A DNA stretch of 64,000 nucleotides from Cardiocondyla obscurior (taxonomy: Eukaryota; Arthropoda; Insecta; Hymenoptera; Formicidae), in the NCBI RefSeq assembly GCF_019399895.1, contig NC_091883.1, forward strand, positions 2,894,377 to 2,958,376, read 5' to 3'. The translations under genes were made by a program, and so were the position numbers. The notes beneath the pieces were generated by a model. That model was not told the origin of the DNA, made no database searches, and was given only the letters and a program-made list of their open reading frames with translations. This document shows positions 38,833 to 49,554 of this stretch, piece after piece; the first letter of the stretch is position 1; the number at the start of each line of letters is the position of its first letter.

Positions 38833-40356
38833 GCCGTGACCTTTCGTCGCCCGGCTTTGCTCGCGACACTTCTCACTCGAGACGACCTAATTAATCGTCG
38901 CTTCTGCCGGCGATGACGGTCCCTATCGTCCAAATATTTGCCCTCTCAGCGAAGTCTCGCCTCGAACAGATCGAGAGCCGAGGCGTTGCTGCTGTCGCTG
39001 ATGATGATAGGCGTGCCCGAAGCCGATATTGCCAATATCGCACGTCAACAAGGCAAACGAACGGCAAAGAAACAAAAGAAAGAAAAAAATAAAGATAGGG
39101 AAGGTTCTATGACAGCGATCGCGGCGATTCGAGGCATCGATTTCTTTCGAGAGAGACTACCAATTATAGCGTCAATTAAAAAAAAAGAAAAAGAAAAAAA
39201 AGACTACACGATTCGACTGAATGTTCTTTCTCGCGCTGCAAATTTGTAAAACACGCAAACTTCTTTTACCGCGGTATTTAATACAATTTCTAATTTAAAC
39301 GATTTCATTAAACTCCAATTTAAATTTCAGATTATGTGAATACTAGTGAAAATATATAAATTACATATACGCATTTAGCGCACTTGTTATAATTTCGTTG
39401 TTAGTCGCGACTTCTAAATATGAAAACACGTTGCGTTCTATTTATAATGTGCATACAATTGGTTCAAACAGTTCCGTCATTCCCGCTAAATAAACGAGCA
39501 AACAGTTACCGTTTTATTACTTCGGTTTTACGTATTTTTACGTTTGCCAAATCAATCTCAATTTGAAAAATAATTAAAAAATAGAAAAACAAATCTGAGA
39601 GCGCTCTCGTTTCGTAATTAATTAAGCGAAGTGATTCGAATTAAGACAGAAATTATTGTCGATGCCTCGTTCTCGCTGAAGTGTGAGGAATGAGATACGT
39701 ATCATAGAACGATGATCGTCGACATGCACAAAGTCTATCGAGTTCATTTTACGTCGAAAGAATCATGCACGGCGACATGCCGGTCGTGAAACGTTTTATG
39801 CATGTTTGTGGAACATCGTTAATAAGTCGTGCGAACGAGAAACAGTAATCGGTGTTTTTCTAATTAGCTAAACTTCAACAGCGAGTCAAGCGTGTGCGAA
39901 ATAATGAATTAAATAAAAACTTACAAAGTAAACGTGGGAGGTTTCTTTCCGAGGTTCTTTTATTAGTTACCGATCTCATTAAATGCAATTGCATTAGTGA
40001 TTATTGAAATTGAAATTGAAGTAGGTTACTAATTTTGAATCTCGCCTCCAGGCATTACCCGAAATAAATTCTCGAGAAAGTATGGGGGAGAAAGGTAAAA
40101 GGTGAGCACTGAAATAATCCGCGAGAGATATGGAAAGGAAGGTAAGAATATCAAATGTCGGCGATACCGAAGCGCAGCTGGATCAGCTGCGGCCTGGCCT
40201 GCGTCTCAGCGTCACGCGCTGGCAGATGAGAAATCGATCCCGGTCAGGACCTTCCCGAAACGAAATATGCACGGCAGAACCGCCTTCGAATGATCGCGCG
40301 GTGATCAATTCGCGGATAGACTTCTGCGCGCGTGTTGTAAGTCCCCGGAGGGTCGC

Positions 40357-40437
40357 GTATTGATTTTTCACGTGGATACTCGCGTGTAACGTCGGCGTTA
40401 ACCCCGTTTTCTCGACATCTAATTTTTTGGTCGCGGC
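40357..40437. repeat. 81-bp sequence with inverted copy at 47050-47130
   Basis: About 93 percent identical to the reverse complement of 47050-47130, including TTTTTCACGTGGATACTCGC. It lies between the candidate 5' exon and first coding exon of MESK2. Confidence 0.75.
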
Positions 40438-40829
40438 GATATTAAATATTAAATTAAATATTAAATATTAAAATGTTCAAGAATACAACGAGAAAGAGAC
40501 GGAGGAAGAGAGAGACTGGGAGGCTAATCGAAAAATAAGGAGACAGAGTTGCCGTAAAGTTGCAATAGCAGCGCGCGAGTAGCGAGGTTCGGCGCGAGCT
40601 AACGATTGAACTGTCACTGGCTGTTTTATTCTTGCGACGTCTTTCCTGGGAACGATCGATTGTCCAGTCTAACCCCGTTTCTCGGCCCGACGGGACCGAT
40701 CCGCCTAGGGGACGAGGGCTACGGCAAGATCGTTGGCGCGCGATCGATCTAGCGCGCCAGGTTCGACCTTCGCAGCGCCGCATGACACAACGTCATCGAC
40801 CGCGGCTCGCCGCTGCAACCTCCGTCAGC

Positions 40830-40837
40830 GACGACAC

Positions 40838-40869
<32 letters not shown>

Positions 40870-40873
40870 CGAG
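40830..40873. repeat. (ACG)n microsatellite
   Basis: About a dozen ACG/GAC triplets in CpG-rich DNA; gives polyAsp or polyThr in spurious frames. Confidence 0.85.
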
Positions 40874-41112
40874 GTCCGCGTGCGAGCGCAAGATACCGCT
40901 TGCGCGCGCGTGCAAGCAGCTAACACCAGCACGATTTCACGAGCACGTAGACACCGAACACACACCATTCGAACTAGACGGGACGTAGCGCTGATCGATA
41001 GGTCAAAGCGGTCGAGAAATTTCCCGAAGGGATGGCAGAGAGAAAAAAAAAGAGGGCAAGAAGGGTTGTAGACGAGCGATAAGGGGGGACAGCTGTGGCC
41101 CTGGAAACTCAC

Positions 41113-41184
41113 CTCTTCCTGCGCGTGTTCCGCTGCGGGGTCCGCGTGCTGAAGAAGAGTTGCAGCTTTCGTGCGGTATTTAAA
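41113..41184 (-). promoter_or_regulatory. Putative TATA/Inr core promoter and short non-coding first exon, possibly of MESK2
   Basis: On the minus strand TTTAAATA (41184-41177) lies about 34 nt before TTCAGC (41153-41148), a spacing typical of TATA and initiator. A 38-nt exon would follow and end in the strong donor GGAAGAG|GTGAGT at 41113/41112. The next gene in this direction is MESK2, whose first coding exon is 2.3 kb away, so this could be its 5' UTR exon. The motifs are seen; the assignment is inferred. Confidence 0.4.
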
Positions 41185-42514
41185 CGCGTATCGCTACGGA
41201 AAAAAACCCTGCGCGGGTTCGATCGCGGCTAGGGTCACCTCCCTGTTGAATGGGGACGCGCGTAATTGGGGATAATCGGGCGCCTTCGACTCGATCTGAC
41301 CGCACCTGTCCTCGATACGCGGCTTACAGCGCGGATGTTGCGAGACGTGTCAGGACGGGGCACCGTGACGGGACTGACGTTGAAATGCGCACGGTGTTTC
41401 CCAACGACGTCGTGAGACTACTAAGTTGCTCGAGTGCACGACGCCTCCGACTACGGGCTGGTCAATGGAAATGCGCTCTGCTTCGTGCGCAGTATACTCC
41501 GGATCGAACCGGTTACGGACAAACTGCCGACATCTGGTCATGAAAAGGCACACCCAGCCTGTCGCTAGCTTGCACAATTCCCGTATGCGGGGAACTTAAG
41601 ATAGCCTTGAGGCTCAGCCGATCGCTTATCGTACGAACTTCGAGGAAGCCCTCCTCCAGGGAGGAGAGCCGAGTCTCTCATCTACACGGCAGAGAACCGC
41701 AATATCTATCGCTGGTGTAACGTGGATGGTGTACGCTTTTGTCAAGAGATGGAATGTCGCATTTTCTTGCAAATAAAGTAATTATTCTCTATATTAATTT
41801 AGTAAACAATTTCATATATTGTGCACGTGACGCTGCCAAATCGATATTTACACGACATAACACAGACAAATTCTCTCTTACTCTTTCTCTACCCCCGAGA
41901 CTTCTTACGAAATTACAAAACCAATCTTCCTGCCAATTATTTATCCATTTCCGGTAATCAATCTCTCGCATTTGTTGAACGAGAGATATGTATAAAACTG
42001 CTTTTTTTTTTTTTTTTTTTAAAATGCTTTACTCGGGTAATCATTGTAGCAAGGCCATGCAGTGAAGATATTTATATATATATATATAAGCAATAATCGT
42101 AGAACACTATTGGGCTAACAGTCGTAAGTGATCATTTTCCTGCTGGACCTGATCAATCGTGCAATCTTCTCGATCAATATAAATTATTGACATTATTGAA
42201 TGTATATACAGTACACGATGCGTTTAAGTGATGACGGAAATGATTTCCGCCGTGCATGAATTAAATATCGGCGCGTGTATGAAATATTTTGTTCACTTCA
42301 TTAAAAATCTATTTTAAAAGCATTAAATAATCGAGTTATTCACAAGTATAGTTACAGTTATAGTTGTGCTGTGGCAGAATCGTTACATTTATCGTCGACC
42401 GGCGGTAATTGAAGGCACATTATTGGAGAAAAATTGTGGCTCGTTCTTGCTGCTGCTTAAACGATCTCGCAAATGTTTTGTGAACAGGAACTTTGGCATG
42501 ATTGAATTTAATTC
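41185..42514. other. Region between the putative MESK2 promoter and the SUN gene
   Basis: CpG-rich to about 41.5 kb, then AT-rich; would include the SUN gene 3' UTR. Confidence 0.5.
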
Positions 42515-42628
42515 CTAAGCTGGTCTCCCATGAATGCGGAATCTGTATAAACACGTGTACTCTAGCTGTCCGTGATTGCTGTGTATCCTTAATTCTATAT
42601 ATTCATATGGTCTATTGATCTCTGTATT
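42515..42628 (-). CDS. SUN-domain gene, last exon
   Basis: The acceptor is ttttacacag|AATACAG. Its 38 codons include the stop and encode the end of the SUN domain, with YIELRIHSNHG, LEYTCLYRFRIHG and a PA* terminus. The closing tyrosine-containing motif is the part that contacts KASH peptides in characterised SUN proteins. The exon looks intact. Confidence 0.9.
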   Translation of the reverse strand, partial: NTEINRPYEYIELRIHSNHGQLEYTCLYRFRIHGRPA

Positions 42629-42753
42629 CTGTGTAAAAAAAAAAAGAAAATTATTAAGTCATTAACAATTACTGTAACGTTAACCAAACTAAAGAAATTT
42701 ATGTGCCAATATATTTCTATAAATTTATTAAAAATTTATTTAAAGTAATTTAC

Positions 42754-42846
42754 CTGTACTGGAAAATATTGCAAACTTTCGTCGGAATACATAAATTCAT
42801 ATTCCCCGAACATCACAGGCTCGAGATCGTTCTCGCTAAACAATCC
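42754..42846 (-). CDS. SUN-domain gene, penultimate exon
   Basis: The exon is 31 codons, with acceptor actgctgcag|GGATTG and donor GTACAG|GTAAAT. It encodes GLFSENDLEPVMFGEYEF and SLQYFPV, the middle strands of the SUN domain. It is in phase 0 on both sides and has no lesion. Confidence 0.88.
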
Positions 42847-42930
42847 CTGCAGCAGTTAAAGAGTAAAAATAAAATACATAAATTTTGATTAATTAATAAA
42901 ACTTGATTTAAAAAATTGTATATTACGTAC

Positions 42931-43217
42931 CCAGACATTGAACTTTCTGGGCGCACTCGACATGTTTTCATTCGGTAAAATCAATTTAGAGACGTGCTCT
43001 AAAGTGAACCCAGTTACATAAATAGCGTTTCGCAATTGTATCAAAAGATATCCGGGAAAATCTTGGAAAGCCCAACAAACTCCTGGTTGTATCGGATTTC
43101 CCTGTATCACTGTCCGCGGGTTATTGCTTTCGTAATACAGCGGGAAACCAAATAAACTGTAGGCTCTCGTCTTTATGTCATATCGCTGAGTGCATCGTGT
43201 ACTAATAATCTGACCCC
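42931..43217 (-). CDS. SUN-domain gene, main SUN-domain exon
   Basis: The acceptor is acttgcag|GGGGTC and the donor GTCTGG|GTACGT. The 287 nt encode GQIISTRCTQRYD, SLFGFPLYY, GVCWAFQDFPGYLLIQL and TLEHVSK through NMSSAPRKFNVW, the diagnostic core of the SUN domain. The reading frame is open throughout. Confidence 0.93.
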
Positions 43218-43291
43218 CTGCAAGTAAAAGTATTTATTAGAAATACTTATCGTTGACTATTATTTCTTTATTTATTCGCACGATACAATAC

Positions 43292-43432
43292 CTGCTGTTT
43301 CCAAAGATTAATCAACTTGACCCGTTTTATCTGCGTCATAAATTCGCAAAACTTCTTTTACTATTTTACGTACGTGTTCATCCGAGACACGAACATTTGA
43401 ATTGTCATCGTCACCATTAAAACTCCTTTGAT
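43292..43432 (-). pseudogene. SUN-domain gene exon carrying an in-frame TAA
   Basis: The acceptor is ttttacag|ATCAAAG and the donor ACAGCAG|GTATTG, in phase with both neighbours. The frame reads DEHVRKIVKEVLRIYDADKT, GQVD, then TAA at 43310-43308, then SLETAG, which continues into the SUN exon. The frame after the stop still matches the family, so this is a point lesion and not a wrong frame. Translation would end at about residue 245 and lose the SUN domain. Confidence 0.8.
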
Positions 43433-43501
43433 CTGTAAAAATATTAATTAATATGTAATGTATCGACATAAAATATATTTAAGCATATCCTAAAAACATA
43501 C

Positions 43502-43775
43502 TTTTGTTATTAGAAGATGCAAATAAATTTTGCATATTTTTTACGAGATCTTCTTTCGAAACTTCTGGAGGTAAATAGCTAACTAAAATCTTTTCTACAT
43601 GCTTTTCTACATCCTGAGTGGTAATGGATTCTGAATTGGCGTTGCAACAAGATTTTAATTCCGAATACAGCTTTTGTAATTTTTCAAATTCATATTTAAT
43701 AACCTTGAGTTCGCTGTATGCTATATTTTTTAGCTCATCAACGTTCAGTTTATTTTCCATATCAATAATTTTGTT
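43502..43775 (-). CDS. SUN-domain gene, coiled-coil exon
   Basis: The acceptor is attttttcag|AACAAAA and the donor ACAAAA|GTATGT. It encodes NKIIDMENKLNVDELKNIAY and KVIKYEFEKLQKLYSELKS, a heptad-like segment expected to trimerise in the perinuclear space, then a Glu/Lys-rich stretch ending NLFASSNNK. Confidence 0.8.
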
Positions 43776-43852
43776 CTGAAAAAATATTCGTTATAAAATT
43801 CGAGATTTTCACTATTAATATAAAATTTTTAATAATATTAATTTAAGCTTAC

Positions 43853-43926
43853 ATCATATTCCTTCCGAAAATCGTTATCGCTTTGCCAACGCTCTTCCAG
43901 AGTCTGAGTAATATTTAAAAGGTATT
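43853..43926 (-). CDS. SUN-domain gene, small exon
   Basis: A 74-nt exon with a long T tract and aag acceptor before AATACC and donor GAATATGAT|GTAAGC. It encodes YLLNITQTLEERWQSDNDFR and KEYD, continuing the coiled-coil-like region. It is in phase with the following exon. Confidence 0.65.
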
Positions 43927-43989
43927 CTTAAAAAAAAAAAAAGTTATAGAACATACAAATAACATTTGTAAAAAAAGAATTTATATTTA

Positions 43990-44210
43990 TATCATTTGAT
44001 GCATTTGTCTATTTTCGAAAACCTCTATCTTGTTAATTAAATCAACTTTTACAACTAAGTCTTCATTCATTATTTTATTATTAGTTGATATTTCTTCCTC
44101 ATATTTACGGTCCTTCCATTGTATGTCAAGTAATGATTTTTTTGTCGCAACATCGAGTATACTTTTAATATCAGAAAGAAGCGATAAATATTGTACTATA
44201 CACCAACCAC
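43990..44210 (-). pseudogene. SUN-domain gene exon 2, donor apparently lost
   Basis: The acceptor is tttgtttcag|GTGGTTGG. It encodes GGWCIVQYLSLLSDIKSILD, a weakly hydrophobic possible membrane segment, and NEDLVVKVDLINKIEVFENR. The frame then meets ATGATATAA (stop at 43989-43987) with no GT at a position that would give the phase needed for the next exon. The likely cause is a mutated donor, though another boundary such as C|GTAAAT further upstream cannot be excluded. Confidence 0.55.
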
Positions 44211-44593
44211 CTGAAACAAATTTCATATCTCCAAATATTTAACAATGCAAATAATTGTGCGATCTCCTTCTTCTGTTACTGTATTAAACAGTGTTCCAAC
44301 ACAAAGTTAGTGCCACAGCAACTGTCCAATTAAATTTATAATGACAGGATTCATACGTCTCAGATACATTTTAAATTTCGATGGCACAGAACAATTACAA
44401 TGACGTAATTATTTAAAGTGGAACTATTATGCAATATGGTAACCGAGAGAAGGATAGAACGAAGAAACTCACCGTTTCGTTGATATCAATCGCGATCACG
44501 ATTCCAAGTATTTCAAGCACTACGCACTCCGATTTTTAACGCCCAGTAGAGTAATCCTCCCCCTATCCTTCTCCCATCACAAAACATTCTTAC

Positions 44594-44636
44594 CGCTTTT
44601 TAAAATTTTCAATAAGACGCTCAATTGTGACACCAT
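44594..44636 (-). CDS. SUN-domain gene, candidate first coding exon
   Basis: ATG at 44636-44634 gives MVSQLSVLLKILKS plus one base, ending AAAGCG|GTAAGA, which is the phase needed by exon 2. A second upstream ATG (44649) is in the wrong phase. A separate good donor, AACG|GTGAGT near 44470, may mark an alternative non-coding first exon. The exon is short and unsupported by homology. Confidence 0.45.
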
Positions 44637-45160
44637 GAATTGACACCATTAATTTTCAAGCGTGTAACGACAAGAACGGTATATCTGGTGGTTAACTGAA
44701 AAAAACTCTTTAATTTTCTTTTATTCAATAACGATTAAATTAAATATATTATGTGACTTGCATCTATAAGATTAATTATTACAAGAAAACAAAATAAGTA
44801 ACAGAATATATATAATATATAACAGAAAAATGACTAATGTGACCAGTTAATTGAAATACAGTATAAATGACTAAGTAACATGACCAGTTAGTTTTTGAAA
44901 TGTAGCACAAACATATAATTATATGTATAATATTTAAATAAATATAGACATATATCGATAAATATATTCCCCACACAAAAAGATATTAATCTATTAATAA
45001 AAACAAAAAGAAACAAACACTGTTAACTAATAGTCAGTATAGAAATATTACGATATGTATATATCGTAATGCCAGCCATAATGTAAGGAACATTTCATTA
45101 TTTGATTTAAATATTAAAAAAAAAATAGCATACTCGAAATAATATGTCGCTCGGTACATA
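44637..45160. other. 5' flank of the SUN gene
   Basis: AT-rich; no clear promoter motif pair. Confidence 0.5.
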
Positions 45161-45490
45161 CAGTGGCTCACGAAAGTCTACATACATATTAAAAACCAGC
45201 AGTTTACCATTAAAACAATTATTTTTGGAAACATTAGCGAAAGTAAGGTATTCCTTATAATGAAAACTAATACTGTAAACATATGAAACATTTTAATAAA
45301 AAAAAAAATATATTTTTTTTTATATATTTTTATATATTTTTTTTTTTATTAAAATGTTTCATATGTTTACAGTATTAGTTAACTCTTCCTTTGATTTTTA
45401 AAACAGCTTCATATCTTCGAAAAATCGACTTTAAGTATGATGAATTATATGGATTCTAATGGTGTGTATGTAGACTTTCGTGAGCCACTG
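45161..45490. mobile_element. CAGTGGCTCACGAAAGTC MITE, TA target
   Basis: Inverted ends CAGTGGCTCACGAAAGTCTA, TA on both sides, and an inner hairpin built on AAACATATGAAACATTTTAA. No transposase; Tc1/mariner-like by ends and target. Confidence 0.8.
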
Positions 45491-45492
45491 TA

Positions 45493-46342
45493 CATATATT
45501 GGTACCCCCTCGTAACCCCGCGGGTTCTCGTCGGACTTACCGCCCCCCTCCCCCCGACCCCGTACATACACGTCCGCAAAGGGTGCTTTATAATGCGTGC
45601 GGAACGTAGCGGACATATTTTCCCCGTCCACGTCCCCCCACCCTCACTGGTATGCTGTATTCCTTCGCGACAGAAGAAGCCGGTCTTTTGTAGAAAAAAA
45701 AAAAAAAAGAAAGAAAGAAAAAAAGAACTCACCGGAGGTGGTATTTAGTCTGTCAACCACCATGACGAATCGCCGAGAGGACCGGCCTCAGAAAGCTGTA
45801 TATTACAGAAAATTCCGTTACGTGCTTCGTTTTAATATTTAGATATGACGAAAGACGTGTTTTACATCTCGCAGCGTAAATCGCAGTAGTATTCCTTGCC
45901 GATAACAATAAATGCCACGCATTAAAAGGTCTGACAATTAGTTTTTAACGTCGAGAAAAAAAAAGAAAAAAAAGGGCGCGTCGATTTCGATTAAACGCAA
46001 TTAGGCTGAAAATATGATGCGTCCGCGATAAAAATACATAATCGCGATCGTAAGGCAATACCCGCGATCGCCGTTACGGACCACCCATGGGATTTTCACC
46101 CCGGAGAAACAGGTGCAACCGGTCTGGGATACAACGTGCAGCGTGTTACGATGCTTTCCCCATGGGCGCGCTTCGATAAATTCGCCCACAGGATCTTCCT
46201 TACGGGACACGAGAGGCGTGCTGGTACACCATGTAGTGAGGTTCGTTTAAAGGTAAACGAAATTTTGGCGAAAATATGGCGCTGCGAGAAATACCACATC
46301 CTCAGAGACGTAATTACGCTCTCAGAAACACACAGACGTGTA
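45493..46342. other. Intergenic
   Basis: Nothing recognised beyond low-complexity A tracts. Confidence 0.6.
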
Positions 46343-46656
46343 CACTGTTAGAAATTTCTTATTGATTTTTAATTAAAATGTAAAGAAAGCATGTGGTTAT
46401 GCCCGTAAATAAAACGTAATGAACACTGTATATGAGTATTCATTTACTGATGTTTTAAATTCCATAATTAAAATTATGAAAATTAAGACATCAGTAAATG
46501 AATATTTATATACAGTGTTCATTACATTTCTTAATGAAATTTAAGACATCAGTAAATGAATACTCATATACAGTGTTCATTACATTTTATTTACGGGCCT
46601 AACCACATGCTTCCTTTACATTTTAATTAAAAGTCAATAAGAAGTTTCTAACAGTG
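46343..46656. mobile_element. CACTGTTAGAAA MITE, TA target
   Basis: Ends CACTGTTAGAAATTTCTTAT and near-complement, TA on both sides, arms of over 100 bp that include TAATGAACACTGTATATGAG. Part of the right arm is duplicated in tandem. Confidence 0.8.
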
Positions 46657-46658
46657 TA

Positions 46659-47571
46659 CGACATTAGAGATTTTAATTTGCATAATTTTTCAAGTGCACC
46701 ATCGATCCGCGATTAACGATTAATTAATCGAGCAATTAAGGATCGCGTTCGTCGAGGATTGCACTCGGTCGGATTACGTCGGATAACGTCGTTATTAACG
46801 CCAGCTACGAAACAGACGAGTGTCTGGAAACGTCTAGTTATGTAAAAATTTATCATTACGAGATGAAGTATAATTATTGTAAAATGACGTAATTGAGTTT
46901 TATGCAACGGTTATATATATATATATATAACCTACTCAATGAATAATGCACGATTAAATAAATTTATATATAAATTCTTCGGAAAAATATGTTTTCTATA
47001 GAATGTGATCTATAGATCAGTCGCGATTCGGTGGACGTCAAATCGGGCAGCCGCGGGCGAAAAATTAAATGTCGAGAAAACAGGGTTAACCCCGACGTTA
47101 CACGCGAGTATCCACGTGAAAAATCAATACTTATTTATTGTAGACGTATCTTGCCCACCCGAAAGAAGTGTTGAAAAATGTAAAAGTTTAAACAGTTGCA
47201 GCAAAACGCTGAAATATTTAACCGAACTATCGGTCACGACGTCGCGCTGCAAACTTTCGTGGGAATTTAATATTAATACGCAATTTCATTCTCTCTCCTT
47301 TTCTCTCTCCCTGATATGAGCACGTATGTATGCGCACCCATAGAAATGTACACCCACACGGACACGCGCACACCTGTCCGTTAAGATCTAATATTTATAA
47401 AGGTATAACAGGAAGATACAAATGACGATAACGTGCTTCTTTCTCGCCTTCTTAAAGTACGCTATACGTAGCGCGCGGTGGAAACTTTTCTGGGTTCTAT
47501 ATGTATAGATTTAGCGAACGAACGGCAAACGCGAACGTTTTTATAAATCAATCACACGCCATAAGTCTACT
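46659..47571. other. Intergenic with the 81-bp inverted copy
   Basis: Apart from 47050-47130, no homology or gene seen. Confidence 0.6.
47050..47130. repeat. 81-bp inverted copy of 40357-40437
   Basis: See partner; six mismatches in 81 bp by eye. Homology stops sharply on the right side. Confidence 0.75.
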
Positions 47572-47819
47572 GGCGGCAGCGCGGGGGACCCACCCAAGTC
47601 ATCGGGTGGGTCGGTGCCAGGGAGGTTAAGATGCATACGCTCGTGATTCCTTAACCTCCCCAACAGTCAACGGCACCATATGCGGGCTAAAGTGGGGGTT
47701 TAGTCGGTAGTGGGCAACCACGCGGCGTAAGACCTGAGCCCGACATAACCCTCTCCTTTCCCCAGGAGACAAGGTATGCGTAAAGGCATTCCCCCACTAT
47801 AAAAAAAAAAAAAAAAAAA
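47572..47819 (+). mobile_element. LINE 3' end, 5'-truncated copy D
   Basis: Same family, starting at GGCGGCAGCGCGGGGGACCC and ending in about 19 A. The stem (47620-47630 with 47650-47660) pairs perfectly with a G-C to A-T change relative to copy B. No target duplication was found. Confidence 0.75.
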
Positions 47820-48363
47820 TGTATCGAGAAATTCGGTTCATTCCATTATTGAGAATTTTCCAACGAACTTTCTCGGGAATACGAAATTGAAGTTATCTAC
47901 TTCCACTTTTCACCGAAAGTAAAAAGCATCCTCAATTAAAATAAATTAATGAATACGTAATAACAGACGCTCGACCAGCAAAGTATATATTTTAAATGGC
48001 AAACGGTTTTATGACCCTTAACGTTTGAAATACGAAAAAAAAAAATTTGTTTCTGTATCATTGAACGTTATTAAAAATAAGAAACATCGTCGTTTGTGTA
48101 TGTACAGTATTTTTTGCGTCTCTTCTTTAAAATATTTTCGTGTCTTATAAATTGTTTAAATTACAACGGCGGCTGCTGATTAAGTGTGTAGCTTTATTTG
48201 TCGGAGAGCTTTTTGATTTTCAAGTGGTGCATTAATTCAACACCAGCTAGAATAAGAAAAACGGTGGAGACCCAATTCCGGAAATGGCGAAACGAAATTG
48301 CCGTGCGAGGCTCGTCGACTATAAACTCTTAGCGAATTACGAAGAACAGTACGTATCTATAAA
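47820..48363. other. Intergenic
   Basis: Nothing recognised; the last 60 bp may be a diverged continuation of the inverted duplication. Confidence 0.5.
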
Positions 48364-48915
48364 CCTGGCGGATCTTTGTTTGTAAAAAAAAAAAAAAAGA
48401 AAAAATACCTTTGCTTCAATCAATAATTTCTTACACTGTTTACGTTTCTGTTTTGTACTTTGATCGTTCGAAAATATTCTGTCGAGCATGTCACTTTTTT
48501 TTTCTTTTTCTTTTAAACACGAGAAATGTACGCGGTTGAAGTGAAATCGGCTCTGTGGAAAGTACTACAATGTCGTTCATCATCCTGATAATTGAAAGTC
48601 AATTCAAATTAAGATCTCTGTCAATCGAGAACCCCGAAGTGCTTTTGCAATCGATTTCATGGTGCATTTGTGATGACACGTTTGCTCTCATTGATCGCCA
48701 AAGCCAGTCATTGCGTCGCCGGCTGCGAAAAAAGCGTCGTAAATTTATAGGAGACTGATTTCGTTCGCTTTATAACTGTTTGGCGAAACAGATAAGTATC
48801 TTTTTGCGTTTATTGCGCCTGATTAAAAGTTGCAGGCAATATAAAAAGGGGAAAACATTTTTCTTCTTCTTTAATTTTAATTGAATAACAGGCAACGTAA
48901 AGGGATACACGTACG
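48364..48915. repeat. Inverted copy of 32062-32621 (MESK2 intron 1)
   Basis: Read as reverse complement, this segment matches the MESK2 intron at roughly 97 percent over stretches checked by eye, including both poly-A/T tracts. Its right end meets the next copied segment at GTACGT. Confidence 0.85.
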
Positions 48916-49457
48916 TCAACCGGTTCCACGTAAATCCCGCTCCTAGCACTCGTAGCTCTACCGATGACCTTTGCAAATTATTACGCAGTCGCGCTGGTGA
49001 AACGTGCGCACGTTACACTTTTAATAACACAATTGCGAGTTATGATGTGGCCACTCAGTGCTGCGCACATTCGGGTCAATGTCAAAATTGTCCACGGCAG
49101 TTAGAGGAACAGATTTCCGCGGCGGGAGACCCCATCGCGGTGAGCAAAGCAAAAAAAAAAAAAATATTAAGCCGTAATATTTTAAAAACGCATATTGCAA
49201 ATATTGCATTAATCATCGTTGTATAAATAATCAGACGTCAAAGCCTCACATTTTCATTTTACGTATTTATTTTTCAGCCGTAAAATCTAAGCGCGGAATA
49301 TATTTAAATAAATTTCGGTGCCGAAGAGCACGTGCTTTTTACCTATTCCGAAAATTGTAAATTTCGAAAACATATATTATTCAGGCAAGATCGACGTGAC
49401 GGTATTAATTTCGCAGTTTCATCGTACTGGGACGGAACTCAGGGCATGTGAATGTGT
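48910..49457. repeat. Direct copy of 36029-36577 (MESK2 intron 1)
   Basis: Begins GTACGTCAACCGGTTCCACG and follows the intron segment to ATGTGAATG with few differences. Its right end meets a third duplicated segment near 49457. Confidence 0.85.
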
Positions 49458-49554
49458 ACGATCGCTCGTTTCTTCAAAGATGAATAAATGAATATTCGCC
49501 TCTGAACTTTCATCGTACGAGCGAACGATTTGTCGAAGTTTTGCGCTAAATCGA
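49458..49554. repeat. Segment shared with 53447-53545
   Basis: GATGAATAAATGAATATTCG and surrounding sequence occur at both sites, in both cases immediately left of GGGACCATTT repeats. Confidence 0.8.

Larger units (their letters stand above)
38833..41112. other. MESK2 5' region or 5' UTR intron
   Basis: Becomes CpG-rich past 40.1 kb; no other gene recognised. Confidence 0.5.
42515..44636 (-). pseudogene. SUN-domain protein gene with in-frame stop (pseudogene or nonsense allele)
   Basis: Exons on the minus strand: 44636-44594, 44210 to about 43990, 43926-43853, 43775-43502, 43432-43292, 43217-42931, 42846-42754, 42628-42515. SUN proteins sit in the inner nuclear membrane and bind KASH proteins in the perinuclear space to form the LINC complex. 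Exons 2-4 encode a coiled-coil-like stretch (for example VIKYEFEKLQKLYSELKS). Exons 5-8 encode a nearly complete SUN domain with GGQIISTRC, CWAFQDFPGYLL, FTLEHVSK, SAPRKFNVW and the terminal EYTCLYRFRIHG. Two lesions are visible. A TAA (43310-43308) falls in the conserved stretch before the domain, where relatives have a tyrosine. Exon 2 runs into a stop with no GT donor where one is needed. The total would be about 415 codons, similar to short SPAG4/SUN3-like members. An assembly or sequencing error remains possible. Confidence 0.72.

Noticed and set aside
44470..44560. Hydrophobic minus-strand peptide ending in a GTGAGT donor as SUN exon 1
   Set aside because: In the phase needed for exon 2 it hits a stop and has no ATG; kept only as a possible non-coding alternative exon.
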